A stretch of 64,000 bases of DNA. It comes from Glandiceps talaboti. Taxonomy: Eukaryota; Hemichordata; Enteropneusta; Spengelidae. This document shows, one piece after another, positions 28,801 through 39,548 of this stretch. The notes beneath the pieces are model-generated. The model was not told the DNA's origin. It was given only the letters and a program-made list of their open reading frames with translations, and searched no databases. Numbering within the stretch: the stretch's first letter is position 1; each line of letters starts with the position of its first letter. A program made the position numbers and the translations under genes. The stretch is from assembly GCF_964340395.1 (NCBI RefSeq), contig NC_135553.1, forward strand, positions 22,477,949-22,541,948. The letters run 5' to 3'.

Positions 28801-31800
28801 TTCTAGCAAACCATTCAGTGTGCACACTATTCACGTATTAGGCCACGTACACTACTATATGAGCTATTATATGATATATGTGACTTTATATAAATTTCTT
28901 CTTTCATACCCAGCAGACACACCTTCATTCAGGAAATTATAGCAATATTTACAAATTTTGGGTAAACTGCACATGCGTTTTCATGCAAACAATTGAGTGT
29001 GCACATTATTCATATAGTAGTGTTAATAAAGTTATATATAAGCTATAACATGATATATTTCACTTTTGATAAATTTCGTCATTGATACCCAGCAGACATA
29101 GAAAGATGTGATGCATTATGGGAAATTTCACTATTTCAAACACAAATCAAATTCACTTTTCTAGTAAACCATTGAGTGTGCACACTATTCATGTATTAGG
29201 CCTAGTACACTACTATATGAGCTATTGTATGATATATGTGACTTTATATAAATTTCGTCTTTCATACCCAGCAGACACACTTTTATTTATACAATTATAG
29301 GAATATTTACAAATTTTGATGAAACTACACACGCGTTTTCTTGCAAACAATTGAGTGTGCACACTATTCACCTATTAGACCTAGTACAATATCATATCAG
29401 TTATTATTTGATATATGTGACTTTATATAAATTTCATCGTTGATACCCAGCAGACACAGAAAGATGTGATGCATTATGGGAAATTTCATTATTTCATACA
29501 CAAATGAAATTCACTATTCGAGCAAACCATTGAGTGTGCACACTATTCACATATTAGGCCTAGTACACTACTATATGAGCTATCAAATGATATATGTGAC
29601 TTTATATAAATTTCGTCTTTCATACCCAGCAGACACACTTTTATTTATACAATTATAGGAATATTTACAAATTTTGAGGAAACTACACGTGCATTTTCTG
29701 GCAAACAATTGAGTGTGCACACTATTCACCTATTAGGCCTAGTACAATATCATATCAGCTATTATATGATATATGTGACTTTATATAAATTTTGTCTTTC
29801 ATACCCAGCAGACACACTTTTATTTATACAATTATAGCAATATTTACAAATTTTGACGAAACTGCACATGCGTTTTCTTGCAAACAATTGAGTGTGCACA
29901 TTATTCATATAGTAGGCTTAATACAGTTATATATAAGCTATGACATGATATATTTCACTTTTGATAAATTTTGTCGTTGATACCCAGCAGACACAGAAAG
30001 ATGTGATGCATTATGGGAAATTTCACTATTTCAAACACAAATCAAATTCACTCTTCTAGTAAACCATTGAGTGTGCACACTATTCATGTATTAGGCCTAG
30101 TACACTACTATATGAGCTATTATATGATATATGTGACTTTATATAAATTTCGTCTTTCATACCCAGCAGACACACCTTCATTCACGAAATTATAGGAATA
30201 TTTACAAATTTTGATGAAACTGCACGTATGTTTTCTTGCAAACAATTGAGTGTGCACATTATTCATATAGCAGGCTTAATACAGTAATATATAAGCTATA
30301 ACATGATATATTTCACTTTTGATAAATTTTGTCTTTCATAACCAGCAGACACAGAAAGATGTGGTGCATTCTGGGAAATTTAATTATTTCATAACAAATC
30401 AAATTCACTTTTCTAGCGAACCATTGAGTGTGCACACTATTCACGTATTAGGCCACGTACACTACTATATGAGCTATTATATGATATATGTGACTTTATA
30501 TAAATTTCTTCTTTCATACCCAGCAGACACACCTTCATTCAGGAAATTATAGCAATATTTACAAATTTTGATGAAACTGCACGTATGTTTTCTTGCAAAC
30601 AATTGAGTGTGCACATTATTCATATAGTAGTGTTAATAAAGTTATATATAAGCTATAACATGATATATTTCACTTTTGATAAATTTCGTCATTGATACCC
30701 AGCAGACATAGAAAGATGTGATGCATTATGGGAAATTTCACTATTTCAAACACAAATCAAATTCACTTTTCTAGTAAACCATTGAGTGTGCACACTATTC
30801 ATGTATTAGGCCTAGTACACTACTATATGAGCTATTGTATGATATATGTGACTTTATATAAATTTCGTCTTTCATACCCAGCAGACACACTTTTATTTAT
30901 ACAATTATAGGAATATTTACAAATTTTGATGAAACTACACGTGCATTTTCTTGCAAACAATTGAGTGTGCACACTATTCACCTATTAGACCTAGTACAAT
31001 ATCATATCAGCTATTATATGATATATGTGACTTTATATAAATTTCGTCATTGATACCCAGCAGACACAGAAACATATGGTCAGTCTGGGAAATTTCATTA
31101 TTTCATACACAAATCAAATTCACTTTTCTAGCAAACCATTGAGTGTGCACACTATTCACATATTAGGCCTAGTACAATACTATATCAGCTATTAAATGAT
31201 ATATGTGACTTTATATAAATTTCATCTTTCATACCCAGCAGACACACTTTTATTTAGGAATTTAATTATAGGAATATTTACAAATTTTGATGAAACTACA
31301 CGTGCATTTTCTTGCAAACAATTGAGTGTGCACACTATTCATCTATTAGGCCTAGTACATTAGCTGATATAATATTGTACTAGGCCTTATAGGTGAATAG
31401 TGTGCACACTCAATGGTTTGCTAGAAAAGTGGGTTTGATTTGTGTATGAAATAGTGAAATTTCCCATAATGCACCACATCTTTCTGTGTCTGCTGGGTAT
31501 GAAAGACAAAATTTATCAAAAGTGAAATATATCATGTTATAGCTTATATATAGCTTTATTAAGCCTACTATACGAATAGGGTGCACACTCAATTGTTTGC
31601 AAGAAAACGCACATGAAGTTTCAACAAATTAGTAAATATTGCTATAATTTCCTGAATGAAGGCGTGTCTGCTGGGTATAAAAGACAAAATTTATTTAAAG
31701 TCACATGTATCATATGATAGCTGATATAGTATTGTACTAGGCCTTATAGGTGAATAGTGTGCACACTCAATGGTTCTCTAGAAAAGTGTGTTTGATTTGT

Positions 31801-34800
31801 GTATGAAATAGTGAAATTTCCCAGAATGCACCACATGATTCTGTGTCTGCTGGGTATCAATGACGAAATTCATGAAAAGTGAAATATATCATGTTATAGC
31901 TTATATATAACTTTATTAAGCCTACCAAACGAATAGTGTGCACACTCAATTGTTTGCAAGAAAGCGCACATGAAGTTTCACCAAATAAAATATTGCTATA
32001 ATTTCCTAAATGAAGGCGTGTCTGCTGGGTATAAAAGACAAAATTTATTTAAAGTCACCTATATCATATGATAGCTGATATAGTATTGTACTAGGCCTAA
32101 TAGGTGAATAGTGTGCACACTCAATGGTTTGCTAGAAAAGTGAATTTAATTTGTGTATGAAATAGTAAAGTTTCCCAGAATGCACCACATCTTTCTGTGT
32201 CTGCTGGGTATGAAAGACAAAATTTATGAAAAGTGAAATATATCATGTTATAGCTTATATATAGCTTTATTAAGTCTACTATACGAATAGTGTGCACACT
32301 CAATTGTTTGCAAGAAAACACACATGAAGTTTCACCAAATTAGTAAATAATGCTATAATTTCCTAAATAACAGCGTGTCTGCTTGGTATAAAAGACGAAA
32401 TTTATTTAAAGTCACCTATATCATATAATAGCTGATATAATATTGTACTAGGCCTTATAGGTGAATAGTGTGCACACTCAATGGTTTGCTAGAAAAGTGG
32501 GTTTGATTTGTGTATGAAATAGTGAAATTTCCCAGAATGCACCACATCTTTCTGTGTCTGCTGGGTATGAAAGACAAAATTTATCAAAAGTGAAATATAT
32601 CATGTTATAGCTTATATATAGCTTTATTAAGCCTACTATACGAATAGGGTGCACACTCAATTGTTTGCAAGAAAACGCACATGAAGTTTCAACAAATTAG
32701 TAAATATTGCTATAATTTCCTGAATGAAGGCGTGTCTGCTGGGTATAAAAGACAAAATTTATCAAAAGTGAAATATATCATTTAATAGCTCATATAGTAG
32801 TGTACTAGGCCTAATACGTGAATAGTGTGCACACTCAATGGTTTGCTTGAAATGTGCATTTGATTTGTGTATGAAATAGTGAAATTTCCCATAATGCATC
32901 ACATCTTTCTGTGTCTGCTGGGTATCAACGACAAAATTTATCAAAAGTGAAATATATCATGTTATAGCTTATATATAGCTTTATTAAGCCTACTATATGA
33001 ATAATGTGCACACTCAATTGTTTGCAAGAAAACGCACATGAAGTTTCAACAAATTAGTAAATATTGCTATAATTTCCTGAATGAAGGCGTGTCTGCTGGG
33101 TATAAAAGACAAAATTTATCAAAAGTGAAATATATCATTTAATAGCTCATATAGTAGTGTACTAGGCCTAATACGTGAATAGTGTGCACACTCAATGGTT
33201 TGCTTGAAATGTGCATTTGATTTGTGTATGAAATAGTGAAATTTCCCATAATGCATCACATCTTTCTGTGTCTGCTGGGTATGAACGACGAAATCTATCA
33301 AAAGTGAAATATATCATGTCATAGCTTATATATAACTGTATTAAGCCTACTATATGAATAATGTGCACACTCAATTGTTTGCAAGAAAACGCATGTGCAG
33401 TTTCCTCAAAACTTGTAAATATTGCTATAATTGTATAAATAAAAGTGTGTCTGCTGGGTATGAAATTTATATAAAGTCACATATATCATATAATAGCTCA
33501 TATAGGAGTGTACTAGGCCTAATAGGTGAATAGTGTGCACACTGAATGGTTTGCTAGAAAAATGATTTTGATTTGTGTATGAAATAATGAAATTTCCCAG
33601 AATGCACCATATGTTTCTGTGTCTGCTTGGTATCAACGACGAAATTTATCAAAAGGGAAATATAACATGTTATAGCTTATATATAACTGTATTAAACCTA
33701 CTATATGAATAATGTGCACACTCAATTGTTTGCAAGAAAACGCACGTGCAGTTTCATCAAAATTTGTAAATATTCCTATAATTTCTTAATTAAAAGTGTG
33801 TCTGCTGGGTATGAAAGACGAAATTTATATAAAGTCACATATATCATTTGATAGCTCATATAGTAGTGTACTAGGCCTAATATGTGAATAGTGTGCACAC
33901 TGAATGGTTTGCGAGAAAAGTGAATTTCAATTGTGTATGAAATAGTGAAATTTCCCATAATGCACCCCATCTTTCCATGAATTAGTAACATTCCCATTAT
34001 TATAGTGAACTCTTTGAAGGGTGTAAAAGACAATATTTAAGTACAACCAATTTTAGTAATACAGATTTCATAGAGCTGTATTTTGAAGCATGGTGAATAC
34101 ACAGTACGTGCATGGGGAGAAAATAATTTTTTGGTTAATACTTACAACATGTAAATGTCACATTGCATAGGAATATTTTTTTTTAAGTTACTTCGGGTTT
34201 TCATTTATGTCTTATATTATGTTACTTCTATGATTTATCACTTCTGAAAGTCTGTGAAACTGATAAAGAAAGGTAAAGTCCTTGTTTCTTGCTATACAGT
34301 AATTTGACAGTAAGCTAGAGGGTTCGATGTTCAAGGTCAAAGGTCATTTCTGCCTGCTTCCATTGTTTGCTGCCTGTGTCTGCCTGCTTCAACTTAGTGT
34401 CAGCAGACTCTAAATTCCAGAAGGCGCCTTAGATTGTAATACTACAATTTAGTACACATATGTAAAACCTTACCTATCCAGTCTTTCAATGTCGACTTCC
34501 CTATCATGGCGCCATTTTGTAAAATTCTTGGTGGGGCTAATTCTCCCGTAACGCCAACGGGTTCAGCTATCGGAGGTGAGGGGTCAAACAGTACATCCAG
34601 TACACGTTCTAGGACACAATCCGTGTAATTATAAACTCGTCTGCCAAAAGCGCATTTAATCGTATCCATGACACGGTTTAACTTGAAATTCAATCGACTG
34701 TAGTGAGCGGCACCCCACGTACTAGTAGATCGAGAAGGTCCACGGACAAAAGTAATGCTCGACGTCGATGATGAAGTGGCTCCGCCGCTTATTTTCTTTT

Positions 34801-35011
34801 CACCGAAAAGGCAAGTGGGCGACGAAGTTGGACGTAAATTGAATAGTGCAGCTGAATGAGAACTGTCAAAACTTGTACTCGAACTAACACATTTACTTCT
34901 TTTCGTATATCTATCGTGTGATTCCTCTACGTTCGACATACTGGCAGCATCAGGCAAGCGAATCATAGACAGTGCAGTGGAGGGGAGCTCGTCACTCAGC
35001 CCATGGGACAT
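19359..35011 (-). CDS. Unrecognised protein with C-terminal membrane segment, 483 aa
   Basis: Five exons join in phase on the minus strand: 35011-34474, 25463-25363, 23932-23727, 23203-23095 and 19856-19359 (TAG). The N-terminal 110 residues are Ser/Thr-rich and probably disordered. A middle part with helices follows (NEPVLQYVTDLYEDAKDKFK, then a 68-residue exon with EDVIRILNSAISKIYNTC), then a likely beta-rich stretch. Near the C-terminus, FFMFYCLYVPIFILLKLSYI is a probable transmembrane helix, followed by a basic tail ending SEKSKKK, which could be a cytosolic retention or nuclear-type signal. Intron 1 is 9.0 kb, 7.3 kb of it the foldback element. It converges with the coiled-coil gene. No family recognised. 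Confidence 0.8.
20270..20510 (+). repeat. 110-bp tandem repeat family, two units
   Basis: Units contain ATTTGGCTGTTGCTATAGGT / ATTTGGCTGTTGCTTTGGGT, GTGGTCTTGTTGCTAG and ACATTTTTT. The same family recurs at 23335-23480 and 24000-24530. Confidence 0.8.
20511..21289. other. Intronic stretch, nothing recognised
   Basis: Mixed-composition sequence within intron 4 of the minus-strand gene. No ORF or clear repeat. Confidence 0.5.
21290..21900 (+). mobile_element. Decayed dispersed element
   Basis: Contains TACTAAGTTTGAAAGAAACT, a CACGCAAATGCATGGACGGAC block and TTATACGCCCGTGTCCTGG, then a second related block near 21770-21830 (GAGTTTCATTGAATTGG, ATGGCTCC). This arrangement is common in short transposon-derived repeats of marine invertebrates; I cannot give a class. 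Confidence 0.4.
22447..22620 (-). pseudogene. Acidic ORF fragment, unrecognised
   Basis: A GC-richer patch reads CDSDSNDDEEFYGFEKVNF, then a stretch with DYDFGIEIVNDWSHDPPDK and ends RYRANAV with TGA. It contains its own stop, so it cannot be an internal exon of the surrounding gene. The acidic Ser/Asp start followed by a short conserved-looking tail recalls C-termini of transposon-encoded proteins, but this is inference. Confidence 0.35.
23095..23203 (-). CDS. Minus-strand gene, exon 4
   Basis: The acceptor is CTTTCCAG and the donor GTATGC. The first base completes Ser, then MCAGTRVKFDICGSQVTSET and further residues to IPIILSE in phase 0. A competing AG eight bases downstream would break the frame. 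Confidence 0.75.
23335..23480 (+). repeat. 110-bp repeat family, one unit plus
   Basis: AACCATGTTGCTATCTTTCC, ATTTGGCTGTTGCTATGGGC and TAGTCTTGTTGCTATGC match the arrays at 20270 and 24000. Confidence 0.75.
23529..23664 (-). mobile_element. MITE copy (partner at 40692-40836)
   Basis: Reverse-complement match to the MITE at 40.7 kb, including CTGACATCTACATCGGATTT, TTAATCAGATTG and GTCAATTCAGGCAAAATAAC. Its outer inverted repeats are more decayed here. Confidence 0.75.
23727..23932 (-). CDS. Minus-strand gene, exon 3
   Basis: The acceptor is TATAACAG and the donor GTAAGT; phase 0 in, phase 2 out. It starts DYMKLFKFKQIKRGTLRED and contains KLDEIVAEIMRVVITNERL; helical, charged and globular in character. 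Confidence 0.82.
24000..24715 (+). repeat. 110-bp repeat array ending in CA/CAGA tract
   Basis: About four diverged units with ATTTGGCTGTTGCTATGGGC-type cores run to about 24530. The last leads into CCACCAAATATCAAAGCAAT, a (CA)n(CAGA)n tract at 24592-24663 and a short end with TTCAGTTGTGCTA. The whole is probably one transposon family with internal tandem repeats. Confidence 0.75.
24716..25362. other. Intronic stretch
   Basis: AT-rich intron 2 sequence of the minus-strand gene; nothing recognised. Confidence 0.5.
25363..25463 (-). CDS. Minus-strand gene, exon 2
   Basis: The acceptor is TCTTTTGTAG and the donor GTATGT. Two bases complete Glu from exon 1, then NEPVLQYVTDLYEDAKDKFK and 13 further residues to PFK in phase 0. 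Confidence 0.8.
25464..26209. other. Intronic stretch
   Basis: Part of intron 1 of the minus-strand gene. No gene or clear repeat. Confidence 0.45.
26210..26524 (-). repeat. Dispersed repeat, - copy (partner at 9398-9888)
   Basis: Reverse complement of the 9.4-kb repeat, collinear except for the 200-bp segment it lacks. It is shorter, and so either deleted or closer to the ancestral form. Confidence 0.85.
27053..27061 (+). other. 9-bp target-site duplication, left
   Basis: GTCAGCAGA precedes the left end of the foldback element and recurs exactly at 34399-34407 after its right end. Confidence 0.88.
27440..31365 (+). repeat. 179-bp satellite array, left arm (about 22 units)
   Basis: Two unit types, one carrying ATGTGACTTTATATAAATTT with a CAGACACACTT end and one carrying TATTTCACTTTTGATAAATT with CAGACACAGAAAGATGTG, mostly alternate as 358-bp dimers. 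Equivalent points recur at 28760, 29118 and 29476 (358 bp) and at 28223 and 30013 (537 bp = 3 units away from neighbours). Both types share TTGAGTGTGCACA. Repeated 60-residue ORFs beginning MGNF arise once per dimer. Confidence 0.92.
31375..34015 (-). repeat. 179-bp satellite array, right arm (about 15 units)
   Basis: The same two unit types in reverse orientation, with the same dimer phasing. This arm is about 1.3 kb shorter than the left arm. The switch of orientation is near 31366-31374, at TTAGCTGATATAATAT between inverted TAGGCCTAGTAC motifs. Confidence 0.92.
34399..34407 (+). other. 9-bp target-site duplication, right
   Basis: GTCAGCAGA directly follows the right terminus CAACTTAGT and is identical to 27053-27061. 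Confidence 0.88.
34474..35011 (-). CDS. Minus-strand gene, exon 1 (start)
   Basis: The first ATG is at 35011-35009; the frame is open a little further upstream but meets TAA before any other ATG. It starts MSHGLSDELPSTALSMIRLP. It is Ser/Thr-rich over the first 110 residues, then has a basic and hydrophobic stretch with DCVLERVLDVLFDP. The donor is GTAAGG at 34473, phase 1. It is GC-richer than its surroundings. Confidence 0.8.
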
Positions 35012-35039
35012 GTGGGAATTATGTTTCGCAAACACGTGT

Positions 35040-35484
35040 TTCTTGAAGTCCCGGATGTCAAATACCAGTATTTACGGGGGGGGGGGATCACACATGGTCT
35101 GTTAAATAACACACGACCCTCCCCCATTCTCCATTTGTAAAAAGTGACCCTCCCCTTTGTTCCATTTTGTAAAACATGACCCTCCTCATGACAATTGCAT
35201 ATACTGAAAGTTAACCAATATTCCCAGTATATGGACTGGCTTTATAGTTACATTTCTCTTTAAACCATACGCAATATAGTTAGTATCTAAAATGTGGTTT
35301 CCATGTTGTGCATACTCTGCCTAATCTGGTCACTTGTATAAGTTCCCTGATACCATTGTCATCATCACCACCTTCACCTTCAGTATTGCCATTATCAGTG
35401 TCACTTTAATCTGACTCAGTGTCACTACTTGAGTCAGTGCATGCATCACTGTTCGTGTTCTCTATGACATTCAAAACTAAATCG

Positions 35485-35535
<51 letters not shown>

Positions 35536-36005
35536 CTGCTACCATCACCATCATATTTTAACCAACATTCACGGACAGTGTGAATGATAAGGTGAGATGG
35601 TACACTCAACAATATGCATCGTTTTATTAAACAATTTTCCAACAATATATGTAGTTTTATTTTTGTATTTTGGCATGTAAAGTAATGCATGTAAAAATAC
35701 ATGTTGAGTACTCATCATCTCACTTTTACATCTCAAAACACACAAAACAACCTTTACTGAAATGAAACTGTAAAAAATATGCTTAAAGTATACTTACTCT
35801 ATACTTAAAGTATACTTTGGAATGTCAAGTACATTTCAAGTATACTTAAAATATAAATTGACAATAATTGAATCTCCAATTTGGTCACAAAACTACGGAT
35901 TGTAAAATGTGACCCTCCCCAAACATTGTAATGCAAAATATGACCCTCCCCCAAGAACAGGTTTGTAAAATGTGACCCCCACCCCAATTCTTCAGGCCCT
36001 GATGA
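35040..36005. mobile_element. Element with GACCCTCCCC subterminal repeats
   Basis: Left part (35070-35190) and right part (35890-35995) both carry TTTGTAAAA followed by GTGACCCTCCCC in several short tandem copies, with G/C runs at the ends. Between them lie a (CAT)n tract and a minus ORF with an Asp run. No clean terminal inverted repeat or duplication found. Confidence 0.45.
35406..35597 (-). pseudogene. Acidic C-terminal ORF fragment with Asp repeat
   Basis: On the minus strand the frame reads through about 19 consecutive Asp codons (the ATC/GAT microsatellite at 35482-35535), then LVLNVIENTNSDACTDSSSD and TESD with a stop. It may be the end of a decayed element-encoded protein; compare the acidic tail in the element at 42.5-44.2 kb. 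Confidence 0.35.
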
Positions 36006-36513
36006 AAAGTAGCACTGTTAGCACAATTTTCGTCATCCTAGATGTTGCAATGTAGCATAGTAATAGTAAGCTTTTTGCTGACTCCAATGAGCCAAACGAT
36101 ATTTTGTTTTAAGTTAAGGGAGTTGCACAGGCAATTAAACAAACAAAATTTATGTTTTTGCTGATATGTTGAATATATAAAGAACAAACTGTGAAAATAT
36201 GGAGTCAATACCTTCATTTTTAACATAGTTATGACATTTTTACTAAGTAAAGAATGGGGATGAAAAATAGCCTGTGCAACAACCTTAACTGGCCTCTTTT
36301 GTAAAATTAGGTATGTATTGTGAAGACTGTTTTAACCAGTGAGGTTCAGTTGACAACACTAAAAGTTGTCCATAAAACAAGTCTAAATTGTGTACACGCT
36401 CACTACCCCTATACATGGTTAATGACACGTAGTGAAGATTGTTCCAAAGAACACTTATATTAATATTCTGATATTGACGTCAGGTTACTTAATGCATAAG
36501 TACAGTTAGTTAC

Positions 36514-36559
36514 CTTCATGTTTCCACTCCAAGGTGGCATATCAGGATCAAGTCTAGTA
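36514..36559 (-). CDS. Candidate 46-bp exon, gene unknown
   Basis: On the minus strand, TTTTGTTTCAG precedes and GTAACT follows a 46-bp stretch that reads TRLDPDMPPWSGNMK after one base. The composition (Asp, Pro-Pro-Trp) and clean splice signals look like a real small exon. I cannot connect it to the gene at 35011 or to any exon further upstream. Confidence 0.35.
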
Positions 36560-37660
36560 CTGAAACAAAATTCAGCAGTTTACTTTTGTAAGCAAGTTCA
36601 ATCAATGGCTCTACAGTTGAATACATTTTGTATATATGCAAAGTTTTATTCAAAATTCAAATTTTCACTGAAAGCTTTACCATGTTTATATTGTCTTTTG
36701 TGAGTGCTCCATATTTATTCATGGTATGTGATAAACCGGTAAATTAAAATTGACCACTGTCACCAATTTCAACAAGATTTAGAACATTATCTGTGTTGCC
36801 ATGAATTACCTTCATCTAATTTTGATATTTATACAGGAAAAAAAATGTATCTTGTGTAACACATACACCTTAGTATTACTGATAAGACACCCCCACAAAA
36901 GGGACAAATGACATTTCTGAAGAGATACAGGTGATAAATGAAAAAATTAAGAGGTGCAATGTCCATACTTGCTAAGCAGCTAGCTAGGGTTCATTTGTAG
37001 TTCAGTGGTGACCCTTGCAAATTGTATGCATACATGACATCTCTAACGTTGTAAGCACAAGACACAACATGTGATCCCAAACTAACCATCACAAGTGAAA
37101 ATGATTTGTACAGTGAATTGTAGGATGTCAGATTGACAAATGAAATCTAGTTTTTGCATTCACTCTGTTGTTGTATATAGACCCTTTGGGTCTATTTCAT
37201 GAATTCCTTATAATACATGTAGTTAACTTGTATAGTATTTTTATAATGCAAAAAAAAAAGATAATGAAATTCATTCAACTCTTCTTGTGTGTTGTTGAAC
37301 TTGTGGCAGATGTGTATGATGAATGATTGCAAAAACAGAGCTACAGAATGAGACTGACGTTTTCCAAACTAAAGAGTATCTTTGCAAACCAATATACAAT
37401 TGTATATTATCCAGATCTACTTGTAGAGACACGACTTCTGCTGGACTGGCTGGAATAAACAATATATAGCAGAAAATAGGAAGTATGTTTGGACAAAGCT
37501 TTACAACTAAGTCTGCTAGTATTTTAAAAATGCTAAAATATCAGAAACAAAATCTCTATGCACAGATTAGCCAAACTGAACCCTTCAAAGCAAGTAGAAT
37601 ACACTTCCATGATGTAGTCTCTAGCATTATGGATTCTACTAGAATTCTGCCTATTGGAGG
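36560..37660. other. No supported gene
   Basis: AT-rich. A minus-strand stretch at 37271-37450 after TTTATTCCAG is open and reads SPAEVVSLQVDLDNIQLYIG, which might be an exon, but it has no matching donor or partner. Confidence 0.35.
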
Positions 37661-37661
37661 G

Positions 37662-37721
<60 letters not shown>

Positions 37722-37800
37722 TTCTATAGCGCCGATTTCCAGAGCAATGTTCTGTTCAGTAGCGCTGAATGGCTAAAGCACACCGTATGCTTTGGTGAAC
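37661..37800 (+). repeat. (AATC)n tract with AGCGC-type element fragment
   Basis: About 12 copies of AATC are followed by TCTATAGCGCCGATTTCC and AGTAGCGCTGAATGG. Elements with such AGCGC motifs are common dispersed repeats; a fragment only. Confidence 0.6.
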
Positions 37801-38089
37801 AAATATCCACTATACGATCCCACTCTATATTGAATTCTGCTGGAATCCATTGGAATCCAGTTGGCTGGATTCTGTCACTGTATTCTGATGTTCCATCTCC
37901 ACCAGAATACATTGTCTTTATTCTACATGGGTTCTGGTAGCCTCCATTATGTATTGTGAAGAATTCTACTGGATACTACCAGTATCCATAACAGTATAAA
38001 GCACAATACACTGTGTATTCTGGGTCATTTCACACAGTAATATATATAATACACCTTTTCTCAGACATGCCATATCCGATTTCTTTCAA

Positions 38090-39060
38090 ACCTGGCTAAA
38101 AGGTGACATGTCATATGGGACATATACATGTCGCTTTGTTTTGCGACTTATGCATATTTGACAATGGCAGCCATATTTGTAATTAAAATAAAAATTTATA
38201 ACATAACTCAAACACTGTAATACATAGACTCCACTTAAGTGTCTACCCCCAATTATTAGGTACAACTGTTTTTTTAAAGACATATGACCCTGAGTGTCAA
38301 TTACAAAATTAAAGTGATTTCTTGCCTATCAGACACTTTGCAGTATGTATTTCTTGCCAATTTATTTGTTGTAAACCTCATTTAAATAATTTTCACAGGT
38401 AATACAGAAGAAAAGAAATATACGCAATGTTTACTTTAGGTTTTCATATCACCATTACTGAATGGCGGCCATATTTGGAGTAACAAATCAATATATTACT
38501 GCTTATCTCAAAAACTTCAATACATATAGATTCCATTAAAGTGTTTTACCTCCATATTTTCTAAGACAGTGATCATTGACATTGACCTTGAACTTATCAG
38601 TCAATTATCGACTATAGCTATTTCTTGCATATTGCAGAATGTTTTGTAGCATTTGCGTGTGTATTTCTATCAAAATAATGTTTAAATGTCATGCAGAACA
38701 AGAGAAATATACAAATGCGTTACCCTTGGTGCCGTATTTGTAATACTGATTTACCACACAACTCAAAAACTTTAATACATAGAGACTTCATTCAAGTATC
38801 TATCCTATATTTTTAGGTGTTAACTTTGTTTGAGGATTTGACCTTGAATTTGACCAACTATATGGTCAATTATCGAAATCGAACCATTTCCTGCATATAA
38901 TAGACATTTTTTTAGCATTAATTTGTTGCCACTAAATTTTGAATCATTTCTCCATTCAGTCACATAGAAGTTGTCTTCTACAAAGACATGTCTATTCTTA
39001 TCTTCTCTGATGGTCAGATTGCTTTGATATTTAGTGTGCATTTATTTTGAGGTATTCAGA
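38090..39060. repeat. Diverged tandem repeat of about 290 bp, three copies
   Basis: Copies start near 38160, 38463 and 38740. Each holds GCCATATTTG or GCCGTATTTG, AACTCAAA.ACT..AATACAT, a GACCTTGAA-type segment and CAATTATCGA. Copies are diverged and differ by about 30 bp in length. Confidence 0.7.
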
Positions 39061-39548
39061 TGTGTTCATAGCAAGTCATTTTGTTCTGTAAAGATTTATT
39101 GTCATTTACTTGTCGAAATTCATATTATCAACTTCTAAACCAGTGGCTGATATTTTGTATGTATGTGCCTTGACAAAGCCTATTACGATTTATTCATTCC
39201 GAGTTGATACCAGTAGTGTTCTATTTTTAGCAGATTTGTCAGTTACTATAGGTCAAAAATGATATTGCTTTGATATTTAAAGTGATTTGCCTAGGGTAGA
39301 GTCAAATCGGATTTGTTCATGGCACGTTGATATTGTGTCATTTTATTGGGGGTAGGGGGTGAGGTGGGCAAGTGGCCATTGGGACACCCCACCAAAACAC
39401 TGAATTTCGTCATGATGAAGAGCAACGATGTTAGTGAACAGTCCTAATTGTTCTACTCATATAATGAAGACATTGAAGGGAAATATAATTGTGTGGAAAC
39501 TTTTACGACCTGTTTTATAGTTCGATTTTGACCCGAGAACACAGACAC

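Larger units (their letters stand above)
27062..34398. mobile_element. Large foldback transposon with inverted satellite arrays (7.3 kb)
   Basis: The termini are exact inverted repeats (ACTAAGTTGAAGCAGGCAG...). The outer 380 bp or so of each end (27062-27440 and 34020-34398) are almost identical in inverted orientation; the 85-residue ORFs read from them into the satellite (27432-27689, 33776-34033) differ at three residues. Inside, a 179-bp satellite runs + from about 27440 to 31365 and - from about 31375 to 34015. Long inverted repeats built of inner tandem repeats plus a 9-bp target duplication are the hallmark of foldback elements such as Drosophila FB, which are linked to the MULE-type group. 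No transposase ORF is present, so it is non-autonomous. It lies 67 bp inside intron 1 of the minus-strand gene. Confidence 0.88.

Noticed and set aside
27432-34033. Family of repeated 60-85 residue ORFs (MGNFTISNTNQIHF type)
   Set aside because: They recur once per satellite dimer, have no splice or start context and are explained by the repeat. The same holds in reverse orientation in the right arm.
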